The notes: generated by a model not told the origin, from the sequence alone. A stretch of 64,000 nucleotides of DNA from Eonycteris spelaea (GCA_003508835.1 PUFA01000007.1:17631001-17695000); one strand, 5' to 3'; shown: positions 47,940-60,012, counted from the stretch's first letter. A program made the numbers and translations.

Positions 47940-48295
47940 CATTTGTATTTGAGAAGGAACAAGCAAATTACCTCATTTTAAACACATGGTCTAAAATAGA
48001 TATATGATGGGCACAGACAGACAGACAGAATGACAGATGCTTTATATAAACTACTAAAATACCATAGCCCAGACTAGTTGTCCTCAAAGAATTGCAGGCT
48101 ATTGGAGCCTTTTCTCTGGGACTCAGGGCCCCCTGGAATGGGGAGTACTTTCCAGCCGATAACTTGTTCAGGGCCCCGGCTATGACGGCAGGCCAGGAGG
48201 CCACCTGGCTTTCCCAAGACAACAAACTGTCAGAGGATGAGAACTAAATAAAAGCAGAGATCAGGGTAAACCATCAAGCACCTTATGGTTACCAA
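47940..48295. other. GC-richer insert of unknown origin between two L1 halves
   Basis: 48105-48215 is markedly GC-richer than any neighbour ('cagggccccctggaatgggg', 'agggccccggctatgacggc'). A short (GACA) run lies at 48015-48030. The 85-codon minus-strand frame (47968-48225) has no recognised domain. A decayed LTR is the simplest explanation, but no family was matched. Confidence 0.4.
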
Positions 48296-48600
48296 TAATA
48301 ATATCAAAATATATAATGAATATTTATTTCTTAACATAGAGATAAAGCAATCTCTTAGAAGTCATCCTTTCACTCCCTCTGTTTTTATATTACTTCCTCT
48401 GCCTTTATTTTTTATTTTGTATATTTGTGTTTCACTTCATTTTTTTTCGTGATTAAGTTAGCTAGTGGTTGATCATGTTTACAATTTTTCCCAAGAAGAT
48501 CAGCTTTTGAATTTTATATTTTGACTCATTAATATCTGTGAAGCAGTACTTTTATGTATTTCTGTGGTATATGGGTCTCTTGGTGAACATGATTAAAATG
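48296..48600 (-). repeat. Old L1 LINE ORF2 fragment, antisense, continuation
   Basis: 'gattaagttagctagtggtt' followed by 'aagatcagcttttgaatttt' matches the reversed L1 ORF2 segment 'ttagctagtggttt...agaaccagctcttgga'. It is in the same orientation as the piece at 47650-47930. Confidence 0.6.
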
Positions 48601-48854
48601 TATGATCTTTTCTTCAGGAAAATACAAATGCTCACACATTCTTTAAAAATTACTCACAGATTTTAGGAAGTTTACTTATCAGACTGACATTCACAGATCT
48701 TTAATTAGAAATTCTATTCTCAAGTATTGTCAAATAGTATATCTGTTAAGTTTGCAAGGCAAAATTCAGCTCAGTCCTGGGTCATCACACATTTTAGGAA
48801 TGAAATCACTCTATTAACAGTTTTAGGATTCTGCTACTACTGCTACAACAAAAG

Positions 48855-49045
48855 ACTTGCATTATAATTACTGTATGTCAGGCACTGTGTGAGCTATTTA
48901 TTTAGTATCACAAACATCCTAGGAGGTATGTACTATTATCATCACCACTTTATAGATAACAAAATGAAGACACAGAAGTCTCGATTTTAGGAGAAACTGG
49001 CCGAAAACCACATGGCTAGCATTTGTTAGAGCCAGCATGCAAACC
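48855..49045 (-). repeat. MIR SINE, antisense
   Basis: 'ttactgtatgtcaggcactg', 'atcacaaacatcctaggagg', 'tatgtactattatcatcacc', 'actttatagataacaaaatg' and 'gttagagccagcatgcaaac' form a clear reversed MIR with its 3' end. Confidence 0.8.
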
Positions 49046-49160
49046 TCAGACAATCTAGCACGAAAGGTGATAGGTATTTTTCAAAAAAATAATGTCATAG
49101 TAAGCTCCGTCAATTCTCAATGTTCTCAATACTACTACCTCATTTTTCTCATTTCCTTTA

Positions 49161-49370
49161 CCTGTTTCTCAATTGGGGGAGATTTTGCACCCAGAGATCA
49201 TTTGGCAATGTCTGGAGACAATTTAACTTGTCATAATTGTGGGGATATGCTACTGGCATCTGGTAGGTAGAGGCCACAAATGCTTCAAAACATTCCATAA
49301 AGCAGAGACATTCCATAACCTCGAAGAACTGTCCAGTCCAAATAGCATTAAGGCTGAGGTTGAGAAACTG
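49161..49370 (+). mobile_element. MER20 (hAT-Charlie) copy 4
   Basis: The best kept MER20: 'atcatttggcaatgtctgga', 'gacaatttaacttgtcataa', 'ggatatgctactggcatctg', 'gtaggtagaggccacaaatg' and 'taaggctgaggttgagaaac'. Near full length. Confidence 0.93.
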
Positions 49371-49494
49371 ATTTAGAGGAAGTGATCATGTCAATTTTGG
49401 AACCCTTTATTTGGCAGTAATATGGGAGGAGAGAGCAAAACAATCAATCGAACAAATAAAACCCACAGAATTCTAGGACGTTTCTTTAAATTAC

Positions 49495-49927
49495 TTTTTC
49501 GGAGCTAAATTGTTCTCCCCCAAAGTTCATTTATTGATACTCTAACCTCCAGTATCACAGGATGTGACTGTATTTGGAGACAGTGACTTTGAAAGAGGCT
49601 ATTCAGTAAAAATAAGGTGCTTATGGTAGGCCCTAATCCAATCTGACTGGTGTTTTTATAAGAGGAAATTTAGACACCCAGAGAGACACCAGGGTGGAAT
49701 GTACAGAGGGACAACCACGTGAAGTGGCAGCAAGAGGGTGGCCACTTGCAAGCCAAGGAAGAGAGCCGTGGAATAGATCTTCCCTTTATGATCCTCAGAG
49801 GAAACCAACCTTGCTGGCAACTTGATCTTGAACTTCCAGCCTCTAGAATTGTGACAAAGTAAATTTCTGTTGTTTAAGCCACCTAGTCTGTGGCACTTTG
49901 TTATGGCAGCCTTAGCACACGAATGCA
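49495..49927 (+). mobile_element. MaLR-like solo LTR
   Basis: Forward LTR blocks: 'ggatgtgactgtatttggag', 'gtaggccctaatccaatctg', 'tttataagaggaaatttaga', 'aaccaaccttgctggcaact', 'tgatcttgaacttccagcct' and 'agccacctagtctgtggcac', ending 'gcagccttagcacacg'. Near complete at about 430 bp, with no internal genes. The minus-strand frame 49656-49928 is a shadow. Confidence 0.8.
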
Positions 49928-50420
49928 TTACTTAAGGCTATAAATTATTTTTGAGACATTTTAGCACCCCTAACGTATTTTTTATATAGTCTATTGCTAT
50001 GCTAATTAAGAATGATTCACCTCTTCAGTAAACCTGGTGTTTAACTTCATTTATCATGCAGCACATTATTAGACTAATTTTTTTTTGGAGCAAAATCTAC
50101 TTTTGCCTTCCATTTCCGGATGCAAGGGACTTCAAAGCCTTTTAAAGCCTACACACCTGAGTGTTCTGCTCCAGAGAGCCTGCTGTGTGGATCAGTGAAG
50201 CTGGGGCTGGGTATATTGTCCATATGCAAAAGACTCATTGGTATTTAGATAATTTTTCAAAGTTGGTGTCTTTCAAAGTTTGACAGATCACTTATCTCAA
50301 AAGTTAAACTATGAAAAAAAAAAAAAAGTTAAACCAGTCAAATGAAACCTCCTCAAAAGGCAAACTTTTGGCTTTGTTAATATGAGATGTAATGAAGCAT
50401 CCTAAGCAATGCATTTTTCC
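49928..50420. other. Unassigned non-repetitive DNA
   Basis: 49960-50100 contains TAAT-rich motifs ('tgctaattaagaatgattc', 'cattattagactaat'). No transposon recognised. Confidence 0.4.
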
Positions 50421-50441
50421 TTTTTTTTTTTTTTTTTTTTT
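50421..50441. repeat. Poly(T) run, T21
   Basis: A 21-base thymine homopolymer. No SINE body flanks it on either side, so it is not a visible Alu or other retrotransposon tail. Confidence 0.97.
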
Positions 50442-50616
50442 ACATTTTCACTGACATCATTTAGAAGTTGATTGTAAACATCAGCATTTCTCATTCTAAC
50501 CATTTGAAAATCAATGGCTATTTGGTTCATACAAAGAAGGCTTGGACTTTACCTTTATGTCAGTTGCATCAGGCTCTTATCTAGAGCTCATCAGGGTTGG
50601 GTAGCAAAAGTATACA

Positions 50617-50664
50617 TCCCACAGAAACACCTCTTTATCATTCCACAGAAATACCTCTTTATCA
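50617..50664. repeat. 24-bp tandem duplication
   Basis: Unit 1 (50617-50640) and unit 2 (50641-50664) match at 22 of 24 positions. Each contains 'cacagaaayacctctttatc'. Confidence 0.92.
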
Positions 50665-50712
50665 TCCTTCTTTATATAGGAGCATCCTTTGCCTGTATAA
50701 TGGAACAAGAAA

Positions 50713-50713
50713 T

Positions 50714-50745
<32 letters not shown>

Positions 50746-50772
50746 ACATACACACACACACACACACACACA
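50713..50772. repeat. Compound microsatellite (TC)n-(CA)n
   Basis: (TC/CT) at about 50714-50744, then (CA) at about 50745-50772 with one 'cata' interruption. Confidence 0.96.
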
Positions 50773-51387
50773 GTTTTGCTCCTGAAATCATCCTTTCCTG
50801 TGACAACCTAAAAAAATGAAATCTGTCACCTTTTCATGCTACCTACTTCCTGTTGAGACTGATTCTTTTAGATAATTTACAATGAATACAATAGCCTTTC
50901 ACCCAGTCATGACACTATGAAACAGCCTAGGCATCGATCCATGCCTTAGTCCCTCTAAAATCTCTGCCTCGCAAGAGTTTAAGAATGAAGGGTGAACAGG
51001 ACATGGGTGGCATTTTTGTCTTACTTACTACTACATTTTGATGCTTCCAACCTGTCTCTGTGCTTTTTGCTCAGTACTCATTGCTTGAAAGTTTATGTAT
51101 TAAAATAAAAATTATTACATTGTTCAGAGAATACACTGCTGTTTCTGTACTCTTCTCTCAGAAAATAAATTGCATCTTGTATTTTTTTTGGCTTGTCACA
51201 TCCGCCATCCTCTTTCTGCTCCCAGGGTTAACAAGCTGAATCAAAGCAAGCATTATGAGATTAATTTTTGCTAGCTCTCTGCTTCCTTCTGCTAGAAGTT
51301 TCTCTTTGGTTCGAAGGCATTTTTGTTTGTTTGTTTTTCACAATGACTAGGGCAGCAAGTGCTATGGGCATAAGAAGTCAGGCTTAA
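50773..51387. other. Unassigned non-repetitive DNA
   Basis: 51200-51330 is complex, slightly GC-richer and repeat-free, with a short (GTTT) run at 51325-51339. No gene recognised. Confidence 0.4.
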
Positions 51388-51485
51388 GGGATGCTAAATA
51401 TCTGGCAATCTGTAGAGCAGTTCCCACACACACACAAAAGAATTGCCTTGCCCCAAATGATAGTAGCACACGTGTTGAAAACTAC
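51388..51485 (+). mobile_element. MER20 (hAT-Charlie) copy 5, 3' half
   Basis: The 3' half of MER20: 'ggatgctaaatatctggcaa', 'agaattgccttgccccaaat' and 'gatagtagcacacgtgttga'. A small (CA) expansion has grown at the 'cccacaaca' position. The 5' half is not recognisable. Confidence 0.75.
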
Positions 51486-52249
51486 TCACAGATAGTAACA
51501 CTCTGGGTACCACAGTCTAGGTCAAGGAGTTAGAGACAGAAATAATGGCTTCCTCAAAGCCTTGAAGATAAAACATTCCTTGAAGAGATACTTTTGTTAT
51601 TGTATGCATCTGAAACCTTAAATGTTTTACATCTGAGGCCTCTGAGAGTTAGGATGCATTATGTGCTGATGACGACATCTGGAGAATGACACTGAAAGGT
51701 GCTTCAGTGCAGTACTATTAGAGGTTTATGTTGGGAAATACATCTCCTGCAAAGTGCAAATCTGAGCTGAGAGAATAAACACCATTCTCCATGTCTTCAG
51801 TAACATTTCCTGGGCATCTTTTCTGTTCTATACTATGCTAAGATACTCTGGAGCTGCATAATTTCTATATGATCCTTGCCTTCAGGTAGCTAGGTTTTAT
51901 TGAATAACTGGCTTAAAAAATTATGCCTGCTCCAAAGGTTGACCTTTACAATGACTGCGAGTCTTTAAGAGTGTTTAGATTTATATAGTAATTATTCAAG
52001 GGGTGACTTAGGGTCCTGTTTCCCTGCTGTCTAGAAGGCAATTAGGGTCTAGAGAAACAAGGTTTCTGGTTTAGGGGTTTGATAAATTTAAATGTCCTCC
52101 TTAACTAGAGAAAGAGATGATAGGATTTCAGATATAGGCAATTCCACAGGCCACTTAGGTAATATGCTTATGACCACATTTAGTTGTAGTTCTGGCTCTA
52201 GCATTAGCTAACATGAGCTCTAGTAGAGAACATGGAATAGTGTGTCCAG
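51486..52249. other. Unassigned DNA
   Basis: No repeat family or gene recognised. Confidence 0.45.
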
Positions 52250-52455
52250 CACGTTGTCTGGATTCAGATAAACTTTGCATGAAATCTGGGTCTTGCCATT
52301 TACTAGCTTCATGTCCTTGGGCAGTTTATGCCACAATTTGAATCCTGTTTGTTAAAAATTTAAAATTGCAATGTTAACCATAATGACATCACACTTATAG
52401 AGGAATAAATGGGAAAATAGATGGGAATCATTTAGCACACTACCTAAAACATGGC
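52250..52455 (+). repeat. MIR SINE, near full length
   Basis: 'catgaaatctgggtcttgcc', 'atttactagcttcatgtcct', 'tgggcagtttatgccacaat', then a diverged middle and an 'aatcatttagcacactacct' tail: forward MIR. Confidence 0.78.
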
Positions 52456-53949
52456 TGTAACTTATGATTAGTTGTTTTGCCTAAGAAAACTACTCAATCA
52501 GTTTCTTCAACTGACATACGGGAGGAAGACTGGAAGGAGGTTGAGCTGAATGAAGCTTCTCATCCAGCATCAGCTTTCCTGCTGTTAAAGCTAGGTGTTA
52601 AAACTGGTATTGAAATTGGTTACAAAGACAATATGATTCTCGATCTCTTTAAGAAGATAACAAGCTGACCAGTTGTTAAAGACTCTGCAAAATATATTTG
52701 TTAGTTTTCACATGAAAAAACTAGGTTACAACTCCATACAGAGTCAGACTAATTGTGAAGCATACTTATTCAAGGCAAAATAAAGGACCAATTTTTGGTC
52801 ACCTTCCATATACTAAGATAAGACATCTGGAAAGAGTATCATGGTTCTATTTTCCTTCACACTGAAGTGGTTTCATATTTTAACAATAGTCTTCCTGGGG
52901 TACAAGTTGGAATGATTTTCTGAGAAATGTCCATCCTTGATATTGAGAAAAGGTCTTAGAAACTGGGAGTATATTACCATTTTATTGATTTCTAGTACTT
53001 GAGAACTTTTTGAATTTTTACATGTTACCAGTAATGTGCTAAAGATATGACTCAACTAATGGTGGTGGGGCACTGTCATTGTAGGACTTCTCTAGAGCAT
53101 AGAGAGACATTTTCCAAGAGATGATTGATCCTGGGATGGCCTACACTTTCCACAGTTTTGAAGAAAAAGGCAGGAAAGAGCCATGGAAATCTACCCTCTT
53201 AGAAATTTGTGTTGATGTTGGATTATGACTTTGTTGGTGTATGGAGAAAAGTAACAATCGTGTTGCATGGCTTGGCTTGTCACATCTTGCTTATACACAA
53301 TGATCTAAAGTAGGTAATAAATTTCCACAAGAATCTAACAGTAGCTTAATCAGCTTAACTGTCACATTTTTTTTCCCCATTATGGTTTCAGGTAAAATCA
53401 ATCGCTCACCCACATTTATTTGGCAAAGCAGAGGGATTCTGACTCAAAACATTGTACAGTTCCTGACACAATCAACAAAACTACATTGATTTAGGTCACC
53501 TCATGTGACTGCTATGATTTGTAGAGATCTGAAAGACCGAGATGGTGTAGACTAGTTATTTATGTAGCATAATAGAGTTCTCACTGATTCCTTACTCTTC
53601 TTTGTACTCTCCTTTATGAGAAAGATAGAATTAATTAAGAAATGGCTCAAAAACTACATAAATATAGAAATTATAGTGTTCCTCCTACACTTCATCCTGA
53701 AATCATTTTTGGGGAATGAGAAGATTAACGGTATTAACGTGTTTGCAGAGTAGAACGATTTCTTTAGCGAAAAATATTTCATGCCACTCAGAATATTCCA
53801 AGAATCATTTCCTTAACTTGAACAAAAATCAATAAAAGGATGAGCCTATCAGGGATGAGTCATTTCTTTTTTTCTAATAGGCAAAATTTATTTCAGTTTG
53901 GAAAGCAATATTTTTTTTTTCTATTTTTGACCTGACTTTAAATAGGTGC
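52456..53949. other. Unassigned DNA, includes a 63-codon frame of unknown meaning
   Basis: The plus frame at 52477-52668 has a charged, fairly protein-like composition, but it begins at TTG rather than ATG. It shows no splice, promoter or family context, so it is not called as a gene. The rest is AT-rich without recognised repeats. Confidence 0.4.
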
Positions 53950-54530
53950 TATATTCTTTAAATCAAGTTTATTGAGTTATAATTTAAATCATTAAAATAC
54001 ACCATTTATATGTACAGCTTTATGAGTTTTGATATATGAATGCATTCATGTAACTGCTGTAACAATCAGGACCTGGAATACATTCTTTACTCCAAAAATA
54101 TAACAACAACAATGAAAACCCCCAAACATAAAATTCTCCCATGTGCTTTTGCAGATTCCTGACCTGAGACAACTACTGATTTCCTGTTCTCTGTTGCTAA
54201 GATTAGATTTACATTTTTAATAATTCCATATAAATGAAATCACATGTTACATGTTCTTTTTATGTCTGGTGTCTTGTTCAGCATAATAATTTTGAGATGA
54301 ATTCATATTGTTGCATGTGGCAATAGTTTGTTCCTTTTATTGATGGATAGTATTCAACTGTAAGAATGTACAGCAATTTGTTTATTCATTTACCTGTTGA
54401 TGGATATTTGGGCTGTACCCAGTTTAAGGCTATTATGAAGTTGCTATGAAGAATTATGGGAGTCTTTATATGGACATATATTTTCTCTTTCTCGTATAAA
54501 TACCTAGGCTTGGCATTTCTCATTTATATC
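53950..54530 (-). repeat. L1M LINE 3' end, antisense
   Basis: Well ordered reversed L1M 3' region: 'tttattgagttataatttaa', 'gtacagctttatgagttttg', 'acatgttctttttatgtctg', 'cttgttcagcataataattt', 'cattcatttacctgttgatgg' in part, 'gatatttgggctgtacccag' and 'tataaatacctaggcttggc'. The element runs right to left and starts at the 3' end near 53950. Confidence 0.85.
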
Positions 54531-57004
54531 AGTTAGACTATGATAAAGTTGGTTTTGTTATATATTATTTCACTGCAGTTGCAAGAACCTATCAGTGACA
54601 TTAAGTAAGGACTCATTATATTCAGCCTACAACTCACTGTCATTCTTTGTCTTCTCAGGCTGGCTTAATATTCTGCAACAGTTGCAACATAACTGGACAG
54701 CAGATTTCTAGCAATATTTATCTGCATAACACTCTCTGTTCCAGTTCTTCACCTTACAAACCTCGACCTCCACAAATACTCATCTTTGCCTCCTCAACTC
54801 AGTAAAATTGATGTGCTTGATTTATAAGACCATCTAGAAAGTGAATCCAAGGAGCTCACAGGAATCACTTCATTTCTCTTATCTTGTGGACCATAGTCGT
54901 GTTTTTCTTATTGTCCAATATCTGTAAACAGTTGCCTTATGATTTTTGCCAGGTTGTAAGTTGTTTACAGTAGAAAGATAAATCTACTATAATTACTTTA
55001 TAATGGCCAGAACAGATAGCTCAATATTCTTAAAATCAGCTTACCCACAGAGATAGAATGGAGAATGCATATATCCAATTGCACATTTCATTTGGAAATT
55101 TTAAGGTTATTTTATTTTAGGATAATACAGTTAAGGAAAAGAAGATTTAGAGGTAAATGTGTTAGTGCATACATGTGTGTAAAGAAATATCCTGCTTCAT
55201 GTGCTGAGTCTAACAAAGATTAAAATGCCAAAAATATAAGAAATCAAATGTTCGTCGAAGATGCAAGAGTTTGGTCTTGCAGTTTCTTATAAATAGGAAG
55301 GGAAAGGCCACTATAGTGTAAATTCATTCCCTCACACAAATGTGGCTAATGACAATATTCTTTGTCAGATTTGTGAATCCAGATTTGACCTACCCCACTC
55401 CAGTCTACCCCTCTGCTGTAGTCTATAAAACATGGGTCAAAACAAGTCTGATGTATTTTGAAGAAAAATAAGATATTTGTTTGAATTAGATAAATGATTC
55501 AGGACTCATCAGTCTTTGCCAAAGAGGGGGATTTGAGAGATAGTTTTGCTGGAGCAGCCTGGCTACTTAGTGCCAACCTGTAGCTTGAAACATGGATATG
55601 TCGAGGCCAGTACAGACTGTTTCGTTTGTTCTTTTTCCCCCTTCCCTCCTCTCACTGCTGGATCTTTGCACTCACCTCTTTGCAGGCTCACTCCTGCTCC
55701 CCTACTCAACCTTGCATTTTTGAGATAAGCTTATTCTCATGGAGACTTAAGCCCTGGGTGAGCATTCCTTAATCTACAAATTTTTGCATATTTACAAGGC
55801 AAAGACGAGGAAAGAGTCATGAAGTTTTCAGTGGTCATCTGAAAATTTTCTCTTCAAACATACATGTAGTATTTAATAACATCTGTATGTGTCTATGACA
55901 TGTGCTTAAATGTTGATTTGTGTTAGGTCACTCTGTCTCGGCAAGGGGTGAGATCCAGCAGGTGTGGCTTATGTTTAAATCCTTTCCATCTGTTCTGCTC
56001 CTTGAATGAGTTGTGCAAACCATGGTACTTATAGAGCTAATCTAACAAAATATATGTGAACTATATATAACCATTTAGGAAACAGCAATAAAAGGAAAAT
56101 TTCTAATTCAAAATATCCAAAACAGAACAGTACCTTATAAGTAATACATATACAAATAAAGGTCCAAAATCCATATAAAAAAATGAAAAAAACCTTCCGA
56201 AGAACTTAAGATATGTCTACATAGACTTAATTTGTAGGAAATATCATTGTTACTACTTAACTCGGGGACTCAGGAATTTAATGAAACTGGAATAATTTTT
56301 TAACTTGATAAAAATGATTCAGAGTTACTTTGTAAAGAAAGAGAACAAATCATGGACTTGCCCAAATGCATTGACTTGTATTATATATTTAACTTGATCA
56401 CTTGCATAGGAAATTGATTAATTAATTAAAAAGTACACTAGAGAAAAAAGTTAATATAAAATTTACTATATTTGCTCAACCCTTAGTCATATTATTCAGT
56501 CTTTAAAACATTTTCATGTCCATGCTATTTAAAAGGTCTGGTGTTAACTACAAGAGAATTCAAAGCTTTCCATTTATCTTGGACACATTGAAAAAAAACA
56601 TCATGGAGAGAATATAGAGTTCTAGATCTAGAAATAGGAAGTTTCTTAGTATCATGACTGAGTAAAGCACAAAGCACTGAAACACTTCCTAACGCAGTTA
56701 AAATATACTGGTTTCTTGTGGAGTAAGGCAGTTTGTAAAAATATCATGGACATTTACACAGAGACAATAATAAAGGTGTGGATGTAATGAAAATGCTGCA
56801 CTGTAGAGTGGCAACCTATGGGCAGCCATCGGCTAAAGTGAGGGTCATCTGAAATAATAACCATTTAGGGATTATTCCACGCGTGAAATGCACCTTTTTG
56901 GATCTCATATGTGAATCACTATTTTCAACTGAATATAAATTTGGAGTTCCATAATACAGCTGATGCTGCATTAAATTACCACCAAGAGAAGTCAAAGGGA
57001 GATA
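54531..57004. other. Long unassigned stretch
   Basis: About 2.5 kb. 54600-54960 and 55350-55730 have a slightly GC-richer texture of possible decayed LINE or LTR origin, with no confident match. The 60-codon frame at 55546-55728 has no domain. Confidence 0.4.
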
Positions 57005-57735
57005 GTATGGTGTAGCAGAAGATCCACTCAGAAGAGGAAAGGTACTTAGATTCTAGACATATCTCACATATCTCAGTGATTGGCCAACATCGTCATATTT
57101 AGTAAGTCACTAATATATATCTCAAAGCTTGTTTCTTTTTCTCAGAAATTAATTCATTTGAATTAGTTTTGTGCTTTTTAGGTTATGGTGAAAATCTAAT
57201 CACGCCATATATATGAAAATGCTATATAACTTGAAAGTGTTACAATTATCATCCTTATTACTCAATTTTTTCGAAAGCTTCAAACTCTTAAAATTAAGAA
57301 CTCTCAAAGTTTTAAGACTGAAACCCAGAGATGTCAACCAAATAGACAGTTATGATCAAATGGAAAATGTCAATGAGAAAAGAGTCAAGGTGACAGAGCA
57401 GACAGCTTATAGTTAGAAAGCAAAAGGCTATTACGTTTTCTCCCCAACACCTCTACCCACCTGTCATCTTAGAGCTATCAAGTTGTTAGTTGCTTATGAA
57501 ACACTTGAATTTGAATGAGAAAAATAATCCATTCAAAATTATAAATGTTATACCAATCTATTTTGGCACTACCATAAGCATCAATAACTTACAATAGAAA
57601 CAGCACAGGCCTATGAGTTCAACATCGTTCTTCAGTAACAAAGTGGCTCAGTCTCTTCATTTTAAAATAAGGCTTAGATAGGATTCCTTCCTTAGGTCTA
57701 CCTCCAGTTCTAATATGCTGATTTTCAACAAAATT
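57005..57735 (+). repeat. Two weak MIR-like traces and intervening unassigned DNA
   Basis: 57005-57165 ('gatagtatggtgtagcagaa', 'gtttctttttctcagaaatt') and 57600-57735 ('taacaaagtggctcagtctc', 'ttcattttaaaataaggctt') carry forward MIR-like order. The leucine-rich 67-codon frame at 57213-57416 lies between them and is AT-rich chance sequence. Confidence 0.4.
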
Positions 57736-59369
57736 CAAAAGATACACATCTATCAAGGTACCATAAATATTCTTTGGCAAGAGATGTGGTATTAGCTTAG
57801 ATAAAAATTATTTTGTCTCTCAGTAACTCCTAATATAACATACCATTTTATTACCATTCTAGAAATGTCAATGTTTTTAATGTATTTATATCATTTCAGA
57901 CTTCTTTGTGGGCTGCCATACACAGGAGTGGAAAAAAAAATCAGAAATGTACAATGGCAAAAGGGTGCCCTCATTTTAACAACACATTCCATTTTTCTCA
58001 TCTAATTTGTAAGGTGACAAATCATTTCTATTCCATAGAAAAGATCTTGAGAAGGGTAAAATGATTACTATAAAGCAATATTCTAACTGGAGAGTTTCTG
58101 AGGACGAAGGCCATTTAATAGGAAAAGAAGATACCAAGGAAGATAATTCATGATAAATTCTCAACAGTGGGGTAAGTCTTTCTGTTTGATCTTTTTTTAA
58201 ATACATAAAATAGATAAAAGCATCATCACCAAAGCCCTTTTCCTAAACACCATGATAACAAGTGGCATTTAGAGACTGACTATTCTTTGAAATTGACCCT
58301 CATATAGAGTTCTTATAACGTGTAATAGAGTAAAAGAACACTCGATAAAATCAGAGAGCTGACAAATTGAAAATTGGTTAGAGGCTTTTTTTGTGAGTGT
58401 GATATAAAGAAGGTTAATTAATATGCAAATTATCAGTAAAATGTCATGGAGGTAGGAGGCATCTAGAGAGTGGAAAGGGGATAGGGAAAAAGAAGTTGCA
58501 GAGATTGTAAATGAAAATATATATGCATATATACTATATTAAATACAAAAATATAGAAAATAATGATAACTAATTGCCATTTAATTATTAACTCATTATG
58601 GTGGGTTCAGGAAATACCCCAAGCCTTCACTAGAGGGAAAGCTCACCACAGCATGACATTATGTGGTCTCTAATTTACTTTTGGGTTGACTGCTTGGTCT
58701 TCATCAGAAGATTTAGGAAGAGTTCTAGATAATAGGCCCTTACCCTTGACATGAGAATACATTCTCAGATTTGGTATAACATTCTCTATACCTAGAAACA
58801 CAAAGGATAATAACTAATAAATCAAACTTCTCTGCATAGCAAAATATCTTCAAATATTTTGGTCTTTAACTACTTCTTGCCAATATTGTCATTTATTAAT
58901 TGTGCCCTTTATGTGTTTCCTCCTAATCTATTGGACTCTAATTAAGAGAAATTAAAATTGTGTCTTGAGAAACTGGTTCTCCTTATGCCAATATAGCTTA
59001 TAGCTGGTAGTTCACACCTAAATGTACCTAAATGCAGAGTAAATAAAATCAGGGCTTAGTAGAGATTGTTTTAGTCAGGAAAGTAAAATGTCAGCCTTTC
59101 TATGCTATAATTAACAAAGCCATCACTTAAGGTTTACAGTGGAATGCAAAAATGCCATTTACAATTTGAAACAAAAGAGCCCTTAGCCTTCTGTCCCCTC
59201 TATTGCATTATGGATTTACAATCCTTTACTTTCATTTACTTCAGTCAAAAGCCTGCATGCCTAACCATTTTTTTCTTCTCTTTTAAGGTGTGTATTACTG
59301 ATTTTGCTTCTAACAACAATCTCTCAAACCGCTTTTCTCATTGTCAGCTTCTCGATTTCTTTAGTTAAT
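57736..59369. other. Unassigned AT-rich DNA
   Basis: No family-level repeat recognised. Open frames of 74-76 codons (57976-58206, 59144-59368) have no domains. Confidence 0.45.
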
Positions 59370-59995
59370 AACAACTTCCATTTCCCTTAATTATGTTTTT
59401 GGCATGCTTTCTTGCAAACACCTTTTGCCACACCACAATAACATTTTGTCAAGTGCCCTGTGTTAATATCCAATCTCTGGAAACAACGACTACTGCCCCT
59501 GACGCATGCACCTTGGATGTATGTAGCTATGTTTATTCTGACGTCTGCTTCAAGCTCTATCGTGGTTGCTCTCACTTTCAAATAAATGAGACCAAATATG
59601 ACACTACCTTTACCCTTCTCTGGCCCACACTTCACCCCACCGAAACACACACTTTATTTCCTTTTTAATTCATAGCTTCTTCATTAGCAATGGCAAAATG
59701 ACTTGATTAAGACTAAAATACTCAGCTGCATCTAAATTTACCAACTTCTATCTCGTACTTTCTGTCTTCCTCTAGGGTGTCCTATTGCAATTAGTAATTG
59801 GCACAAGAATTAGTGCAAGAAGGCTGATTTGTGCAAACAACTAAATTGGGAATGCCAATTTATTTAACGTCTTTGCTACTGTATTCTCTGTGACAAAGAC
59901 TATTAATAGAATTTGTGCATTTTTTATAAACCTCGGGGATATTATTCCCACTAATTACATATGATTCAGAATAACAGATAGGGTTTCAGTGTTGT
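59370..59995. other. Non-repetitive block, candidate conserved non-coding DNA
   Basis: No transposon is recognised. It contains a perfect 'caatta-g-taattg' palindrome at 59788-59800 and further TAAT-type motifs ('gaattagtgcaag', 'cactaattacatatg'). Two overlapping frames on opposite strands (59387-59650, 87 codons; 59393-59668, 91 codons) have cysteine-rich but family-less translations. Confidence 0.38.
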
Positions 59996-60012
59996 CGATT
60001 ACAGTAAAGACT

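Noticed and set aside
50421..50441. T21 run as the tail of an antisense Alu
   Set aside because: The sequence to its right has no Alu or other SINE body.
50617..50772. Possible CRISPR-like or clustered repeat array
   Set aside because: Only two adjacent 24-bp units without spacers, followed by ordinary dinucleotide microsatellites, in a mammalian context.
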